A DNA stretch of 64,000 nucleotides. Origin: Pomacea canaliculata. Lineage: Eukaryota; Mollusca; Gastropoda; Architaenioglossa; Ampullariidae. The DNA lies in NCBI RefSeq assembly GCF_003073045.1, contig NC_037592.1, positions 8,100,047-8,164,046 on the forward strand. The letters run 5' to 3'. Made by a program: the position numbers and the translations under genes. Positions 1-13,207 of the stretch are shown here, one piece after another. Each line of letters begins with the position of its first letter. Position 1 is the first letter of the stretch. The notes beneath the pieces are model-generated. The model saw only the letters and a program-made list of their open reading frames with translations, searched no databases and was not told the origin of the DNA.

Positions 1-535
1 GGACTGTGTTAAAAAAAAAATTAGCAGCCTTGTGTTCACCCAGGTAGTTTGTAAGGTCTTAGACCTAGCCCTCGATCTATTCTCTTTTCTTCTATTGTCA
101 TATCATCAAGTCAAGTTGAAGGACTAAGATTTTTAAAGGAAATTTTCCCATTTCAATATTTACCTGATGATTTGAATTTCATTCCTTCCCCAACCCCTCC
201 TCCGCTTCTTTACTTTTTAGAAGAAGTCATCAGCTGAAAGAAGGGCCTTTTGATGGTACTCATGGGAAGGTAACTGGCCTGATAAACTACACCTTGCTTA
301 TTAGTTTATTGTCAAGGGAGGGAACTCTACGGCTGATGTTTTATTTGATAGTTAACTCCTATAGTCATGTCATCAGGTAACTATTGAAGAAAGAATTTGT
401 GGGGTAAAGACGTTTTTACTTTTTTAGCCAAAAATTAATCACATAATGCATTGTTGACCATTTACTAGTTTTGTGTTTTCTACAATGTACAGTTCATATA
501 AACTGACGATGAAGATTTTTTTTTATTGTGGACAG
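1..535 (+). other. intron of NUP160 (left edge)
   Basis: No coding exon is supportable here. The 3' splice site is the cag before 536. Short stretches near 95 and 363 (TCATRTCATCA type) resemble the arms of the small inverted-repeat element found again at 7834-8160, so this intron probably holds old MITE debris. Confidence 0.6.
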
Positions 536-3500
536 GTTGGAGCAAAGCTGCAGGGAGTTTTTGCTGACAGTGTTACAGGATTAGTATGCCTGATCAGGAA
601 AGCAAGTATTAGTTACCTTCGACCATGCGAGCTATTGGAGCGTCTATATCTCTGTGAAGGAGAAAGGCTGACGCCAGAGGAGCTAAATGATCTGCAGTTT
701 GGTATAGAAGGCAAGTATTTAAGGCAGCACATGCTTTCCATTGTTCAATGCATAGACATGTATTAAGTACATAGACATATATTTTACTCTGTTCATGAAG
801 TGATTTTAAGTGAGAGATATACATGATCTCCAGAAACAAAAGATATTCTGTACCCTAGTGGCTGTCCTGGTTTCAGATTTTGATTCGGACATGGTGTTCT
901 TTCTCTGCATGTGGCATCTGTTTACAGGGCTGGCTACATTGCCATAATATAGCCTTAGTTGCTGGCACATATTAAAAAAAAACCAATGCTTTCCAACCCC
1001 CCCCCCACTCCCTTCAAAGAGTTATAATAAAGGTCAGGTGGTCTATTGGAACATTACTGACCTGGTGTTTAGCAGTAAAATCATGCCCTGAGTTATTTTA
1101 TCCTCATTTTTAGGTGTTTCTCCACATATGGTAAGTGAAGAGATCTACAAAATCTGCCGGATTGCGCAGCTTATAAGGTCTGAAATCTCCGATGACATTG
1201 CAGCACAATTCCTTTTAGAGCTCAGGATGTTGGAGTCACCAGTAGCACTAGCAGAAAAGATTGTTGACACACTTTTCTTTGAAGAAACGTGAGTTTTTGT
1301 CTTAACATAGACAAGATAGATACTCTGAGTTTGCACAAATTGCCATAACTTACAGAAAAATAAAATTGTTGGGTTTTGGATATTATGGAAGTGTTTGCTA
1401 AGGATGCTGTGTCTTGGGGTTTTTAAACTCTTTTATTCTCCCGCTGCGATCCCCATGACCGACCCTCTACACTCTTTCTCCTTCTATCATCTGTGTTGGC
1501 ACTTTATATCTCTCAATCTCCACGTCTGTTTAGAATCCTATATCTCTGATTTATAACTTGATTTATAGCTGTTCTTTCTTTTTCTACAGCGACTTAGAGT
1601 CAGAAGTGGGAGAAGTGGTGAAGATGAGACTTCAGGACGTGAAAAATCTGCTGGAAAGTCTAGATCTTCTGCAGCAAATTCTTGACCTCCAGAACACTGC
1701 AGATACCCAGTCATTTATGGATGATTCAGGTGAATGTTTTTTGTTGTTGTTTTTACTGTAATGTATATTTCTTTGATTTTATGTTGAGTAATGTAGAGTT
1801 GTAGATTGACCATTCCATTGTAAAGGGAGAAAGTATGTGTGCAAAGGATGAATATGGAACTTGTAAACATGCAGATTATGTAAAATAAACAAAGAGACTA
1901 GTACGACTGGGCAAGTTTCAGTGTTTTGTGAATTTTATTTGGTATGTTTTTAACATGCTCTTTCTTTGTTTCAAAAAACGGTGCCTGCTACTATCAGGCT
2001 ACTATTTAAATTCTGTATGTGTATTCTTGCTGCTTTTTAGTCGTCATTTTTTTTTATTCAACAAGAAATTCCTAGCAGTTTGCATTAGCACTTGATAAAC
2101 TTCACTCTTTTGGCAGCTGCAGATGCAGTTCGTCATTTGAACTACAGCCATTTGTTCACAAGCACAGAGGCTTCAGCTATTATTTCTCGCTCATTCGAAC
2201 AAGTGTGTCTGACACGCCTGTCTTTTCTGCGGGACTTGATTATACTGCAGGTCCTCTCACTGCGCCTGGGAAAAAAGGTTGGTGGTACTTCACAGATTAT
2301 TGTGCACAGCCACTTTATATAAAACTTTTTTGCACACAGATGTGTGTGCATGCACCCTGCGCTTATTTTTTACATCCTTTTTATGTGGTCAATATTTGCT
2401 GTGAGTTGGTTATTTGGTGTTGGGCTGATGTAAGTCATTAATGGCTTGATTAATATTTTTTTTTTAATAAGTTATCGTTACTTATGTGCAGTACACCCCA
2501 GGAACTGGAATCAACCAAAATCAGCAGCAGGAATTGCTACAAGTCTATAGTAACTTAGTGCGCAGCTACAGTATTCTGTACTGGACAACACAGGCCCTCA
2601 CCGTTACCAATACAACTGCTGCCTTGTAAGATTATTTTGCTTGAGGGCAGATATTTTATGTAATTGTGACTTTGATAATAACTACATTGAGAGTTGTGCA
2701 GTTTAGTTTCAGTGCTTGTTATGTCGTGCAGCAGGATTAAGAATTGTTTTATTCTTTTAGATGCTAAATCATAAGTGCCATGCATACTTCTTTGTAAAGA
2801 ATTGTTTTCAGACCAGAAGAATTGATTAAAGGGCTATAGCATATGTAAACAGCATGAGACTTTGTGGTCCTTTTGATGTCTGATGTAACAATGTTTGTAA
2901 TCTCAGGGATAGGAACATCCGTCGACTGGCCAGTCTGGAGCTGCAGGAGAGTGGCGGTTTCTCACCATCTTGCCCAGGTTATTTTCTCAGTTTATTTCAG
3001 ATTTTCTTGACATTTGGAAGTTGTTTAAATTAAGGAGTTTTGTTTACTGCTTTTTGAAAGGCAGCTTTCTTTAATAGAATCTGCTCTTATTAAATTCTTT
3101 GTTGTTTTGAGTTTGCTTTTTTATTTATATCACTTGTCTTGTTAGCCAGAAGGGTTCCTATTGATCATGTGGTGTCATATCTTGTTGGCTTTCTCTTTCA
3201 GCTACCGCTACCCTGTCAGTTCTTGAATCATTTGTCCGAGCGTTGGGAGGTACTCGTGCACGTCGACAGGTTGCTCTCATGCAAGAGCAAGATTCACTAG
3301 CTACATGGTCACATGACTTGATGGCATTTGTTCAGGCATTGGAATCGCTGGTGTATCCTTTATTATTTTGTTATAGTTAATTTGAATGGTGGCTTGCCTT
3401 TTGAATCTTTTTGTTCCTGCGGCAGTTTCCAGTTAATGTGCTTTAGACACATGGCTAAATGCTTATAAATAATGCTTTAAAACTGACACCAGAGATAATG

Positions 3501-6500
3501 GAGATCTGTTTAGTCAACATTTATTAGCACTCATAATAGTGGATTTGATATCAGAGGACAGAATGCTTCCTCTTAATTTTAATTGAATTATTAGATTGAA
3601 ACTCCTTATCACGTACTAAAAAATGTTGGGTTTTTTTTTTTACATATAAAATATATTGTAGTTTGATTTTTTAAAATTTATGCTTATATTTTATGTTATA
3701 TACAGGGCATAGCATTGTACGCCGTTCGGCGCATTTACGCCGACTTGACTTCTGACTTACGCCGATTTCGAAGTAGCGTACGCCGATCGCGCTCGCCTCG
3801 TCAGTAGCACATTTTGTACTCAAACGGTCTCCGGTTCCCAAACGGTCTCCGATTCTTGCATTTTGTGTTACTTCCTTTGCGCGCCACACGTGTTGGCTTT
3901 AGTCAGTTCTTACGCTGCGCGGCATTTGCGAGTACAAAGAAAAAAGCTTGTGGTACGTTCGACGATGGCAAGATCTGACATCGTACGGCGCGGTGAGCTA
4001 TTCAGCGTGTGGTGGGGTGGAGTTTCGCAGGACAGGTTTCCTCTCCTGTGTGCAGCAGCAAAAGCGTTGCTCAGTTGCTTCCTTGGCCCAATTGTGGAAT
4101 CCACCTTCAGCGAGATGGGAAAGATCCTGTCCAAGGAAAAGACCAACATGGATGTTGACACATACATGGCCATGCAGACTGTGAAGTCAAGACTGGCTAC
4201 AGCCAAGAAAACAGCAGTGGAGTACTTTGCTAAGGCAGACCCCATCAAAGAACCTGTGAGCAAGCAGCTAGTTGAGAACATGAGGAATGCTTGGATTGAC
4301 AATGAAGAAAGAAAAGCCACAAACCAGGAAACCAGGAACAAACTTTGCCATGAAATGGGCTTGGAACCTGATCAGAAACTGCCGTCTAAAGCAAAAGAAA
4401 AAAGGAAAATACTGGATGAAGCAGTGCTCGAAAGAAAATCTAGCAAGAAGCAGAAAACAAACAGCCAGAATGACAATCCTGACCAAGAAAGGGTTGTCAA
4501 CGGCCAGAAAGCAGATGCTGTCAAGGATAATGTTGTCAACAGCCAGGAGGATGCTGGGGAGGATATATCTGACCAATTAGTTGATGTGGCAGTTGTCGCA
4601 GACAAACCAAAGAAGCAAGCAAAGCTGTCTTCATTCTTTAGATTTGACTGTGCATAGAAAAGAAAACAATGCAAACTGATATTGTGACAATTCCTGCTAG
4701 TTTTATTGACAGCCTAGTAAAGTGTCAAGGATAATGAAGATGCTAACCAAGGAGTGAATGTTGTCAGCAGCCAGAAGGGTGCTGGGGAGGATATTCAAAA
4801 CGCTGACCAAGTAGTTGAACATTGTGACAGTTGTCGCAGACAAACCAAAGAAGCAAACAAAGCTGTCTTCATTCTTTAGTTTTGACAGTGCATAGAAAAA
4901 AAAAAACCAACGCAAGCTGATATTGTGACAATTCCTGCTAGTTTTATTGACAGCCAAGTAAATAATTATATAAGTATAATTTGTGTGTGTGTGTTTCATT
5001 GGTCACAATGGATTTATGTTTGGTATACATGTGTGTGTGTGTGTCTTGTTAATGTTATTGTGAATGAAAATATTTGCAAAACGTTGCAGGAAAAGGGTGA
5101 AATTAATGCTTCAAAAACTGAAAATCTTTCAGCTGACCCCCCAGTAGGGGTTTTGCCCCTACACCCCACCAGGGGTACGTCGGCCCCTGGACCCCGACCC
5201 TGTAAGCGGAACTCAAGTTTTCCAATGCTATGCCCTGTATATAGTTTTATATGCATTTCAACATTTGTCAAGATTCATTGTACTTTTTTTTAATTTTCAA
5301 ATTATAATATACATCTTTAACTTCTGACTAAGCTGGCCTTTGAGCGACGAACCCATCTTTCCAGAATTTTTGGCAGGCACCTGTCAGTACCTAGCATTGC
5401 AAGAATATATTCGTCAGCTCCGACCGTGGTGCACATGGAATGATGCTGCTGCCATGTTCTTCCTGGGGCTGTCTTACCTCCACTTTGAGTTAGTATTCTT
5501 CCCGTCTGTCATTGATCTGTGATTTTTTTGTTTTTCTTTACACAACTGCTAGGTCTTGCCTTTTGGGCAAGCTAAAGCAGAGATTTATAAATTTCTATCG
5601 CTGTAAAGGAGTACAAGCTTTAGGTATCCTAAATCGGTTTTGATGGTGGCCTGCTTAATGTTTATTTAAACATCTCAGCACCATACCCTCATGGCATTGG
5701 TGAGTGTGATAATTTTTAACTTAACTGAGGCAGAAGATGGTTTGAGAATGGCTTCATCTTTTAGGGCTTGTCAACTCGGTTTAGACCTCTTTTCCTTGCA
5801 TCAGCTTCGGCTCCTTTAGAGGTCATTATTCCGGGGGAGATAATTCATTTGGTTAAAGAGCAGTTGTTTCCACTAGGCTTCTACTAGTTGGATCATCTGG
5901 TAAATGAGAAATGATAATTTTGAAGGAAATTTTGTTTTCAGTGAAGCTCAGAAGGCACGGCAATGTTTCATTAGTGCAAGTGAAGGAATTGCCACAGAGA
6001 CTTTCCTGTCACATAGACTACTTCATAGAGAAGAAGCCAGTCACCCTCAGCAAACTATCCTGTTCTACTTAAAGGTAACCTTGAAAGTGTATGAAGTGTA
6101 AGATTTACTTAAAACATGTTGTGAGTTAATGGTTGATCATCAGTTGGGAGTAAAGGAAAAGTGGTGTACTGAAAGGTATCTTTTATTTAAGGATAATTAT
6201 TTTAAAGATAATTTGATAAAGCCACTTTCTTTGTCTCAGCTTGTGGCTGTCAAACTATGTAACTGTGAAGTCTTTAAGCAATGTCTGTTGAATAATCCAG
6301 GTCATTAAGCTGTTTGAAGAGTATGGCATGCCAGACATTGTGATCTCCCTTGCAAATGAGGCTGTTCGGCAAGCAGAAGATGATGATCCTAACCTGGTAA
6401 TAACAATAGGAAGCTAATGGATTATAGTAATGTAGACAAGAATTATTTGGGATGCAGCTAATTTACTGGAAAAAATAGAACCAGTTGTGTTCTGAAGATG

Positions 6501-9500
6501 ATCAGAAAGGATAAATTACAAAGCAAATTGGCTGAACTAATCATATTTTTTCATATGTTATTTAGCTAAGACATGCATATAATTAAATTTCTACATGACA
6601 TCTAAGTATCATTTATTCCTATCAGCTGGCAAGGCTGTTGACTGTAGTTGGGTAAATCCATGATGAATATATGCAGTTTATTCCAGAAATAATAACACAT
6701 GCAATGTGCAGTCCCTGCTGCATTAAAAGTGGGTAGACAGACATTAGCAGGCCAAGCTTTCTTAGGGTTTTTGTTTTTCCTCCCCCTTTACGTCTCCTTG
6801 TAAACTAAAGGGTTGACTGATATCTGCTAGACCAACAATATTGTGTCATCTGTTCGGGCTGTGTATAATTTCAGGCTACCTTGCAGTCAAAGGTGTTTAA
6901 ATATCAGCTGGAACTTGGTCACAATCAAGAGGCTTATACTGCTATGATGGCCAACCCAGACCCAACTCGGTAAATATTGTTAAGCTTTTTAGCTTTTCCT
7001 GTAATCATTTTGTCTGTGTTTTGTTTTTGATCTAAGGAAAGAAGAGCTATACCTGACTTGGAATAGGTTAAGTGGAGGAAAGGTAAATTTTGTTTTTATA
7101 GCATTTAGCATATCTGTCCTTGTTACATGTTTCAGGCGTAAGGACTGCCTTCGTCAGCTTGTTGTAGTGCTTTGCGAGCGAGGAGAATTACAGACCCTTG
7201 TTGAGTTTCCATATAAGGATATGCAAGAGGAGGTAAATGAATTGTGTTTCTTCTTTGTACTATATGGAGTTATACTAGCTACATCAAATTCCAGCTGTCA
7301 GACCTGACCAGTGAACAGGGAGAACATAAAGTCAACCAACTCCCGTCCCTCTTCCCAATTCCACCCTTGCCAGTGAGTTTTTTGACCGGCTTCATGCAGT
7401 TCAGATATGTTTTTAAGTTACCTTGTTTCTGTGGCTTCTTGGACTTGCCGCATGGGGCCTGTGGTGTGCTGAAATCTCTCAGTTCTAACATATTTGCTGT
7501 ACCAACTGCCTGGCCTGCTCTGCAGACTTGTGGGGTTTCCTGCTCTTTGTCCTTAGAATAGATGGGTGCTGGTGGTCAGAGATGAACACGTCAGGAAAGT
7601 AACACCTCAGCTGGGTTTATACACTCTGTCTTCTTTAGAGCGAATAAGGTGAGGTTAGACAGCCATTAACACCTTGTCCCTCCACTCTGAGTGAAAGCAG
7701 TTTTACAGCACCACTACTTTTTTTGGGTGGGGGGCGGGGGAAGGTTACACTATGCTGCCTAACTTGAATTGAGTTCAGTAAACTTTCTTAGTGTTATTTA
7801 TCACGCATCCCACCTTTTCGTTATTCTTCATATAGTCATGTCATCTGGTACAGTACGAAGAAGAAATGCCGTTTTTGATGGTAAAATTTCTTTGAGTACT
7901 TATCAGATGACATGATCCTTTAGTTCCCTCCCACCTCTGTATTGTGGGTTTCTTCTCAGCCAGGGGAAGAACTGGAGAAGAGCTCACTGGCTGGGACGGG
8001 TGGGATTGGGATGAGTTGGTTGATTTTGTGTTCTTCCTGTTCATTTGTCAGGTCTGACCAATTGGTAGTGGACAGCTGGAATTGATGTAGCTAGTCATGA
8101 TAACTCCATATAGTCATATCATCTGATAAGTACTCAAAAGAATTTTACCATCAAAAATGGTATATTTTATGAGGATAATGCTCAGCTTCCTTATGATCAA
8201 CCTTGTGGGAAAAAGAGCTGGATGTTATAAATCCTTGAGCTTATTTAAATCACAATGCAAAATACTAGTTTTATTTTGTTATTTTTATCATCAGGTTGAA
8301 GTTGTGTTAGAAAAGCGAGCTCGGTCTGTGGATCTGGCCACACACAACTACTATGACTTGCTGTATGCATTCCACATATACAGAAACAACTTTCGCAAAG
8401 GTCAGTTGATTCCTACTGACTGCTATATAGGTGATTATAGTAATTGGAGCATGCTGACTGCTTGATCAATGCTGGCCTGCTAGCAATGCTAGAGAATTGA
8501 AAATAAGAAAGTGTTATTGCTGACAAGCCTTTTCCCCCTTTGATTTAAAACTTTTATGAAGCCCAAATCCAGAAGTTGACTGAATAATCCATACTATCAA
8601 AGAGATTTTTTTCTTATAGATATTTGTAGATATATGGATATCTTCTCCTTTCTGTGTGAGTGAGAGTTGTTTGTTGTAATGAACTTGTAATATGTTAAAC
8701 ATTTATGTTGTCAACAGCTGCCAGCATTATGTGTGAGCATGGAATGCGTCTAGGGCAAGAGATACCAGGGTTAAAGGGATTGCAGCGCCAGGCGCAGTGC
8801 TACTTGGCAGCCATGAATGTGTTGCGGCTAGTGAAGGAAGACTATGCATGGATTGTCAAACCAGTGCTATGCACAAAAGATGTGAGTAAATCTGTCTGTT
8901 TCTGTAATATTAATTCCCATTTCATTGTGGCCACCCACTCAACACCAATATTGGGTAAGAGGCAAAGATGGTGAGGTGAAGAACATATATGATCCTTAAT
9001 TCAAGGTAATTTTGTAGCAGATAGATTTCCTAGAAGAGATGAGTTTGGGGAGATAGCACAGTGAGTCTGTATCTGATTCATGATTGTATCTGTACAGTGT
9101 ATTATGCTGTTATGCATCAGTCCCAGGCTCTGTTTCTCAATGTTTGTCCTAGATTAAATATTTGGTTGTCCGAGAATATCAGAAACACTACTAATAGAAA
9201 CAGAACATGGATTTAATATGGTATGAGTGATGACAACATGAAATCATTGCATAATTGTCATCACAAGTGAGGATTAGGTTTAGAATGCTTGTTCTAGTCT
9301 TTTGATTTAAAAATACTAGGAAGTACTGATGACAAGCTGATAACTTTGGCTTGTTTATTTTTTTTAAAAAAAACAGACAGAACTACCATCTGATGCAGAC
9401 AGCCCATACAAGCACAGTGTTGATGGCAAAGATAAACAGAGGTCACATGGTGAGTCAAGACACTATAACACTTCACAAAGTGTTATAAATCCTTTGGTTT

Positions 9501-12500
9501 CGTGTCAGAATTTTCTAGGGAGCTGTTGTGTACATTTTTTGGGATCATACTTGTTATAAAACGCTGTATTACTTAAAGATCACAAGGGTTTGGTGGTTTA
9601 TTTGGTTTTTTTTATGGGGGTAGCTATGTAATATGCACTCTGCTTATTTATTCCTTGTTTTCAGTAAAGACTAAAAGTTTTCAAGTTAATGATGATGCTA
9701 ATGTTGAGTTTGAAATATTTCTCTTTTGCAGACAAGCAAAAGGTAGAGCTTCTAGAGCTCAGTCAGCTTGAAAAAGAATATCTTCTCCTAGACGCTCGTT
9801 TACGACTTATTCGCAAAAATCCTGATCCATCTCTTATGTCAGGTAAGTGTTTCCACAGAATCATTCCTGAGACCTCTTGCCTTCCTCTTTTTTCCTTTCT
9901 TTAACACCTTTCATTTAATGTCTTGTTTCTCCTACTTATCCCTTATCACTATTCTCCTTTTTTCCACATTTTTCTGTCTCAAAGCCTGAAAGGTGAAAAA
10001 GAATAGGGTCAAAATTCTGTTTTTAAAAATTTTTTTTATTATTTAAGTGGTAATTTTTCAGATGACCTGCTTTTAAATTTTTGAGACGAGAGGACAAGGT
10101 CTCTTTATTCATTTTTATAGTATAATTTTTGAATGATGAGTATTAAAATCTCCCTGAATTGTTCTTATAGAGCCCACTTCTGAACTTCCAAAAAAGGTCA
10201 ATGTGATGTTACTGGAGAGTATTACAATTATGTCTTAGAGAATTAGATATTCAGGCATTTGTGTAACTGCATAGGGCCCACACCTGGAGCACATGAAATG
10301 GTGGGAATACTGGTGAATGCTGGGCTCTATGATTTGGCACTTACTGTGTGCCATGCATTTTCCATCAGCCTGTATTCTGTATTCAGCTCTCTGGCTCTCA
10401 GGTGAGAATCCTTTCATTAATATTGTCCTTATTTGACTTCTAATTTGTTTGCTGAGACAGGTGCAATGAATGAGATCATTGTCTTATACTGATGCTATGT
10501 ATCCTTTGAAACTATTGCAAAATCATCTCCTATCATCTGTCAACATTTTCAGATGTGTCAACCTGTCTCGGGCCAGTTCCCACTTCATGGTGATTGACAA
10601 CAATGAGGCAACAGCAGCGTGGGAGTGGCTGCGAGAAAATGACATCCGGTCAAACACTGCTTGCAGAGATGGCAGGTTAGAGACAGTAATGTCCTCTACA
10701 AAGATTTTGCCAGGATTTTTTTTTTTTACCTTCTTCTACTTATTCTCCCACTACATCTACCTGAGCAATTTTTAGTGAGAATGCCCTGTATCTTCTTCGG
10801 CCTCAAACCCAATAGAGCATTTGATAACTTGCACATACTAGACATCCATCTTTTTTATGCTAGATGCTCAAATCATCATGTCACTCACTATGTCAGATTT
10901 TCACATCATGTTTGAGACACATCACCCATAATTTACAGTGAACACCATTCTGCTAAGGTCACTACTCATCAGTTTCTTTTTTATCCAGTGCTTCCGATCA
11001 TGCATGGAGACTTCTGCAGTGCTACCTGGAGCGCTTTGAGGAGTCTGATGTTCGTTACCACCGCTGTGTGGCCGAGAAACTCTTATCTGAAGGTTTTCCT
11101 CTTCCTGCCTGGCTGGTGAACTCCTTCAAGGTAGGACAGCTGTAGTTTGTTTTTATTGTAGTTTTATGCACTAATGGTTTTCATGTAGAGTGAAGCTGGA
11201 AATCATCAGGTAACTGACATTGCTTGCAGTAGTCAACAGTAAATTTTCAGCATAAGAAATTTCTTAACTAGGGCATCACTCAGAGACTTTGGTCAGTGAG
11301 AAACTCTTGTGTGTATCAGGTGCTAAGTGCTTCTCAACTTTTCCGGGTGTACCTGGACTATGATTTACTACAAGCTGCTGCACAACTCTGCATGGAGTAC
11401 CTGGATGCCTTGTTGGGGGTACTTCAAGGCCAGGATTCTCCAGCATTTGGGCTAAAGGTGAGTGGTCTTCAGCCAAACATTCTAATTAGTATTTGACAAC
11501 CTCTTGTGGAGTTTTTTGTTTGCTCTAGCTAAAATATTTTGGCATTGGTGAAAATCATGGAAATTCCAACTGGCCAAGTAATGAAATGGAAGATAGCTGG
11601 CTATGCACGTAAAAGGTTTTTTTCCTGTCTTATAGTCTGCATGTATATTCAACATCTTGTATAATGCTATCTCCCGCCAAACATCCTAAAGTTGTATTAC
11701 AACATTTTATCAAAGATTAGTCTCCCCTGCATAACAATAGCTCTGTCATTTGCATAGCCAGAAGTGGACAGCAGCATGAACAGTGACTCTTGTCACACTT
11801 CTCACAATTTTTTTTGCCATTCATCCATACACACACTTTCTTACGATTAAATGACAATTTTTTTTTTTTATTATTATTAAATATATTGTTGGGTGAAAAT
11901 AACTGACAGATGAAGTTTTTACTCTCTGCCAACACCCAGCTGTAATCTTTGCTTCTGCATTCGACTTAATGCTGGGTTGGGCATCTCCTGGATTCATTCA
12001 GACTACCATATGGTAGTAGAATGTTCTAACAGCACATGATAAAGTCCTTCCAATCTTTGCTACTGTTACATTTAGAGACTTCTCTCTGAATGCTTACCTG
12101 TCCTAAACTACCTTTTTCCAAGAACCAGTAAATCAGAATGCTTTTCGGCCTAGTTGACTTAGCAACATTAACATGCTGAGTTAACCAACTATTCTAACCT
12201 ATGTTGTTATTGAAGTCAACATGGGACTTTACCTTCATTAATTGTTTTGTTATAAATTAGCTTTAGTCATGACACCTATTATAGAGATTTAAGATTTTAT
12301 GGTCATGACGTGATATACTAAGGGGTACATTGCGTCAGTCACATAGCTTCCTTAAAACTTGAGGCTGCAGATCAATAAAAATAGCTTCTCCTTAACCAAC
12401 CATTTGCAAAATGATACAGGTTGATGATGATTACAATTTCTGCAACATTTTTAGATGAAATCTGTGCTGGCAAAACTGTACCAAAATCTTAAGTTAGGTT

Positions 12501-13207
12501 GTGTTGCCAACTGTAAAATTTAGAAACCCTTGAAATCCTTTTGTTGCATTTGTTCTACGTGTACAATCATATGTGGCAGTTATATTTTGAAAAGGGCTTA
12601 AAAGAAGTTAATTGTAATAGGGGCTGCTGCAACATGGTCCCATGTCAGTGTGGGTGCCCTACACATGTGTTGACCAGCTTTTGAGGGCACTTAAACAGCA
12701 CCAGGAAGATGACTCCTTCAGGCAGGTAAGATGTCACACAACTACTTAACTAATGAAACATCATGAAATCTTAAAATATTATCTTGAGACTCTTTTTTAA
12801 GTAGGCTTGGGATTTAACAAATAATTCTGCTGCAATGCAGTATATCCCCAGAAATCATACAAAACCCATGTTTTTGCATTTTTGTTTTTCTTTGTTGACA
12901 TTGTCACTTACAGCACAATAGCTTCAACTGATTTTCTTCATTCCTTGCAAGTCAAGTTTGTAAAAGATCTTTCTTTTCGAGTTGCTTATTCGATTTATTT
13001 ATGATCAAAAATGAAGAAGTTACCTTACATTTTGTTGTGTATGACTGTTTATAAATGCATACATGTGCACACCTAAATATAGCAAAATGCCAATTCTATA
13101 TGTATCATTAATTTTTGCCTTGTTTTTGCTTCCAGCTATACAGACAACTTGATGAAAAAATTGCAGTTTATCAAAAGAAGATTTCAGAATTGTCCGGAGT
13201 TAGCTGA
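536..13207 (+). CDS. NUP160: NUP160 nucleoporin, C-terminal 22 exons (5' partial)
   Basis: Y-complex (Nup107-160) scaffold nucleoporin of the nuclear pore. Exons placed by splice sites and phase: 536-710, 1114-1288, 1590-1729, 2117-2277, 2492-2625, 2907-2977, 3202-3352, 5333-5488, 5942-6074, 6301-6396, 6875-6969, 7136-7232, 8295-8400, 8718-8881, 9377-9449, 9732-9842, 10275-10401, 10553-10675, 10989-11130, 11320-11457, 12621-12725, 13136-13207 (stop TGA). They join in one frame to 914 residues. Diagnostic stretches match vertebrate NUP160: DCLRQLVVVLCERG, THNYYDLLYAFHIYR, GMRLGQEIPGLKGL, YAWIVKPV, and a YLERF...FPLPAWLVNSFK run near the end. The visible part is the alpha-helical region; the N-terminal beta-propeller (about 500 residues in human) lies left of the window. 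Small exons 9377-9449 and 10275-10401 were found by similarity and phase. ATTAAA at 13442 is a likely poly(A) signal. Housekeeping gene; the family assignment is firm, a few exon edges less so. Confidence 0.93.
711..1113 (+). other. GC-AG intron of NUP160
   Basis: The exon ends ...ATAGAAG and is followed by GCAAGT, a strong U1 match with GC in place of GT. The acceptor is TTTTTAG at 1107-1113. Phase and protein continuity across the junction (IEG-VSPHMVSEE) support GC as the real donor. Confidence 0.8.
858..1006 (+). mobile_element. tRNA-derived SINE, 5'-truncated copy
   Basis: This is the same family as the complete insertion at 22316-22486 and the copy near 63488. Shared signature: GTTTACAGGGCTGGCT followed by a ...GCCATAATATAGCC...TTGCTGGCAC block and a C-rich run. 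The tRNA-like head is missing here. It sits inside the GC-AG intron of NUP160. Confidence 0.65.
3703..5237 (+). mobile_element. hAT-type DNA transposon, internally deleted
   Basis: Terminal inverted repeats CAGGGCATAGCATTG (3703-3717) and its exact complement (5223-5237) bound a 1,535 bp element inside the U12 intron. Flanks read TATATA on both sides, which could be part of a target duplication but lies in AT-rich DNA, so a clean 8 bp duplication is not proven. Internal sequence holds one reading frame with a hAT dimerization segment and an imperfect tandem duplication of its 3' part (about 4512-4720 and 4721-4962). Confidence 0.82.
3965..4657 (+). pseudogene. hAT transposase remnant with C-terminal dimerization region
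   Basis: The open frame encodes 230 residues from ATG 3965; the frame is open further upstream to 3863. Residues about 23-66 read FPLLCAAAKALLSCFLG...ESTFSEMGKILS, the typical hAT C-terminal dimerization motif (FPLL..A..LL....ES.FS..G). The rest is charged, Lys/Glu/Asn-rich, ending KLSSFFRFDCA. The full transposase (usually 600 or more residues with a BED finger and RNase H-like catalytic core) is absent: a short head seems joined directly to the dimerization region. It is therefore probably a deletion derivative that cannot transpose alone. A second broken copy of the tail follows at 4721-4962. Confidence 0.75.
7263..8109. mobile_element. foldback element with long terminal inverted repeats
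   Basis: About 120 bp at 7263-7380 (starting TATGGAGTTAT, then ACTAGCTACATCAA) reappears inverted at about 7985-8108 with small differences. Arms include CCAGCTGTC and GTCAGACCTGAC in matching order. The element fills most of the NUP160 intron between 7232 and 8295. No transposase frame is visible, so it is non-autonomous. Confidence 0.7.
7834..7918. repeat. small palindromic MITE-like repeat (related half at 8110-8163)
   Basis: The arms AGTCATGTCATCTGGTA and its near complement ...TTATCAGATGACATGA bound this segment. Its right half (TTTTTGATGGTAAAAT..TTTGAGTACTTATCAGATGA) is found inverted at 8110-8163. Similar arm fragments lie at 95-110 and 355-380. This suggests a dispersed small inverted-repeat family. 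Confidence 0.55.

Larger units (their letters stand above)
3353..5332 (+). other. U12-type (minor spliceosome) intron of NUP160
   Basis: The donor is GTATCCTTT, the U12 consensus, placed after CTGGT at 3352. The acceptor is preceded by CTTTAAC, a U12 branch-point motif, only about a dozen bases from the AG at 5331-5332. These sites alone keep the frame (L-V-W-P joint, matching the LWP region of NUP160). The intron is enlarged by a hAT element at 3703-5237. Confidence 0.8.

Noticed and set aside
3910..4341. 143-residue minus-strand frame
   Set aside because: Antisense shadow of the hAT dimerization frame.
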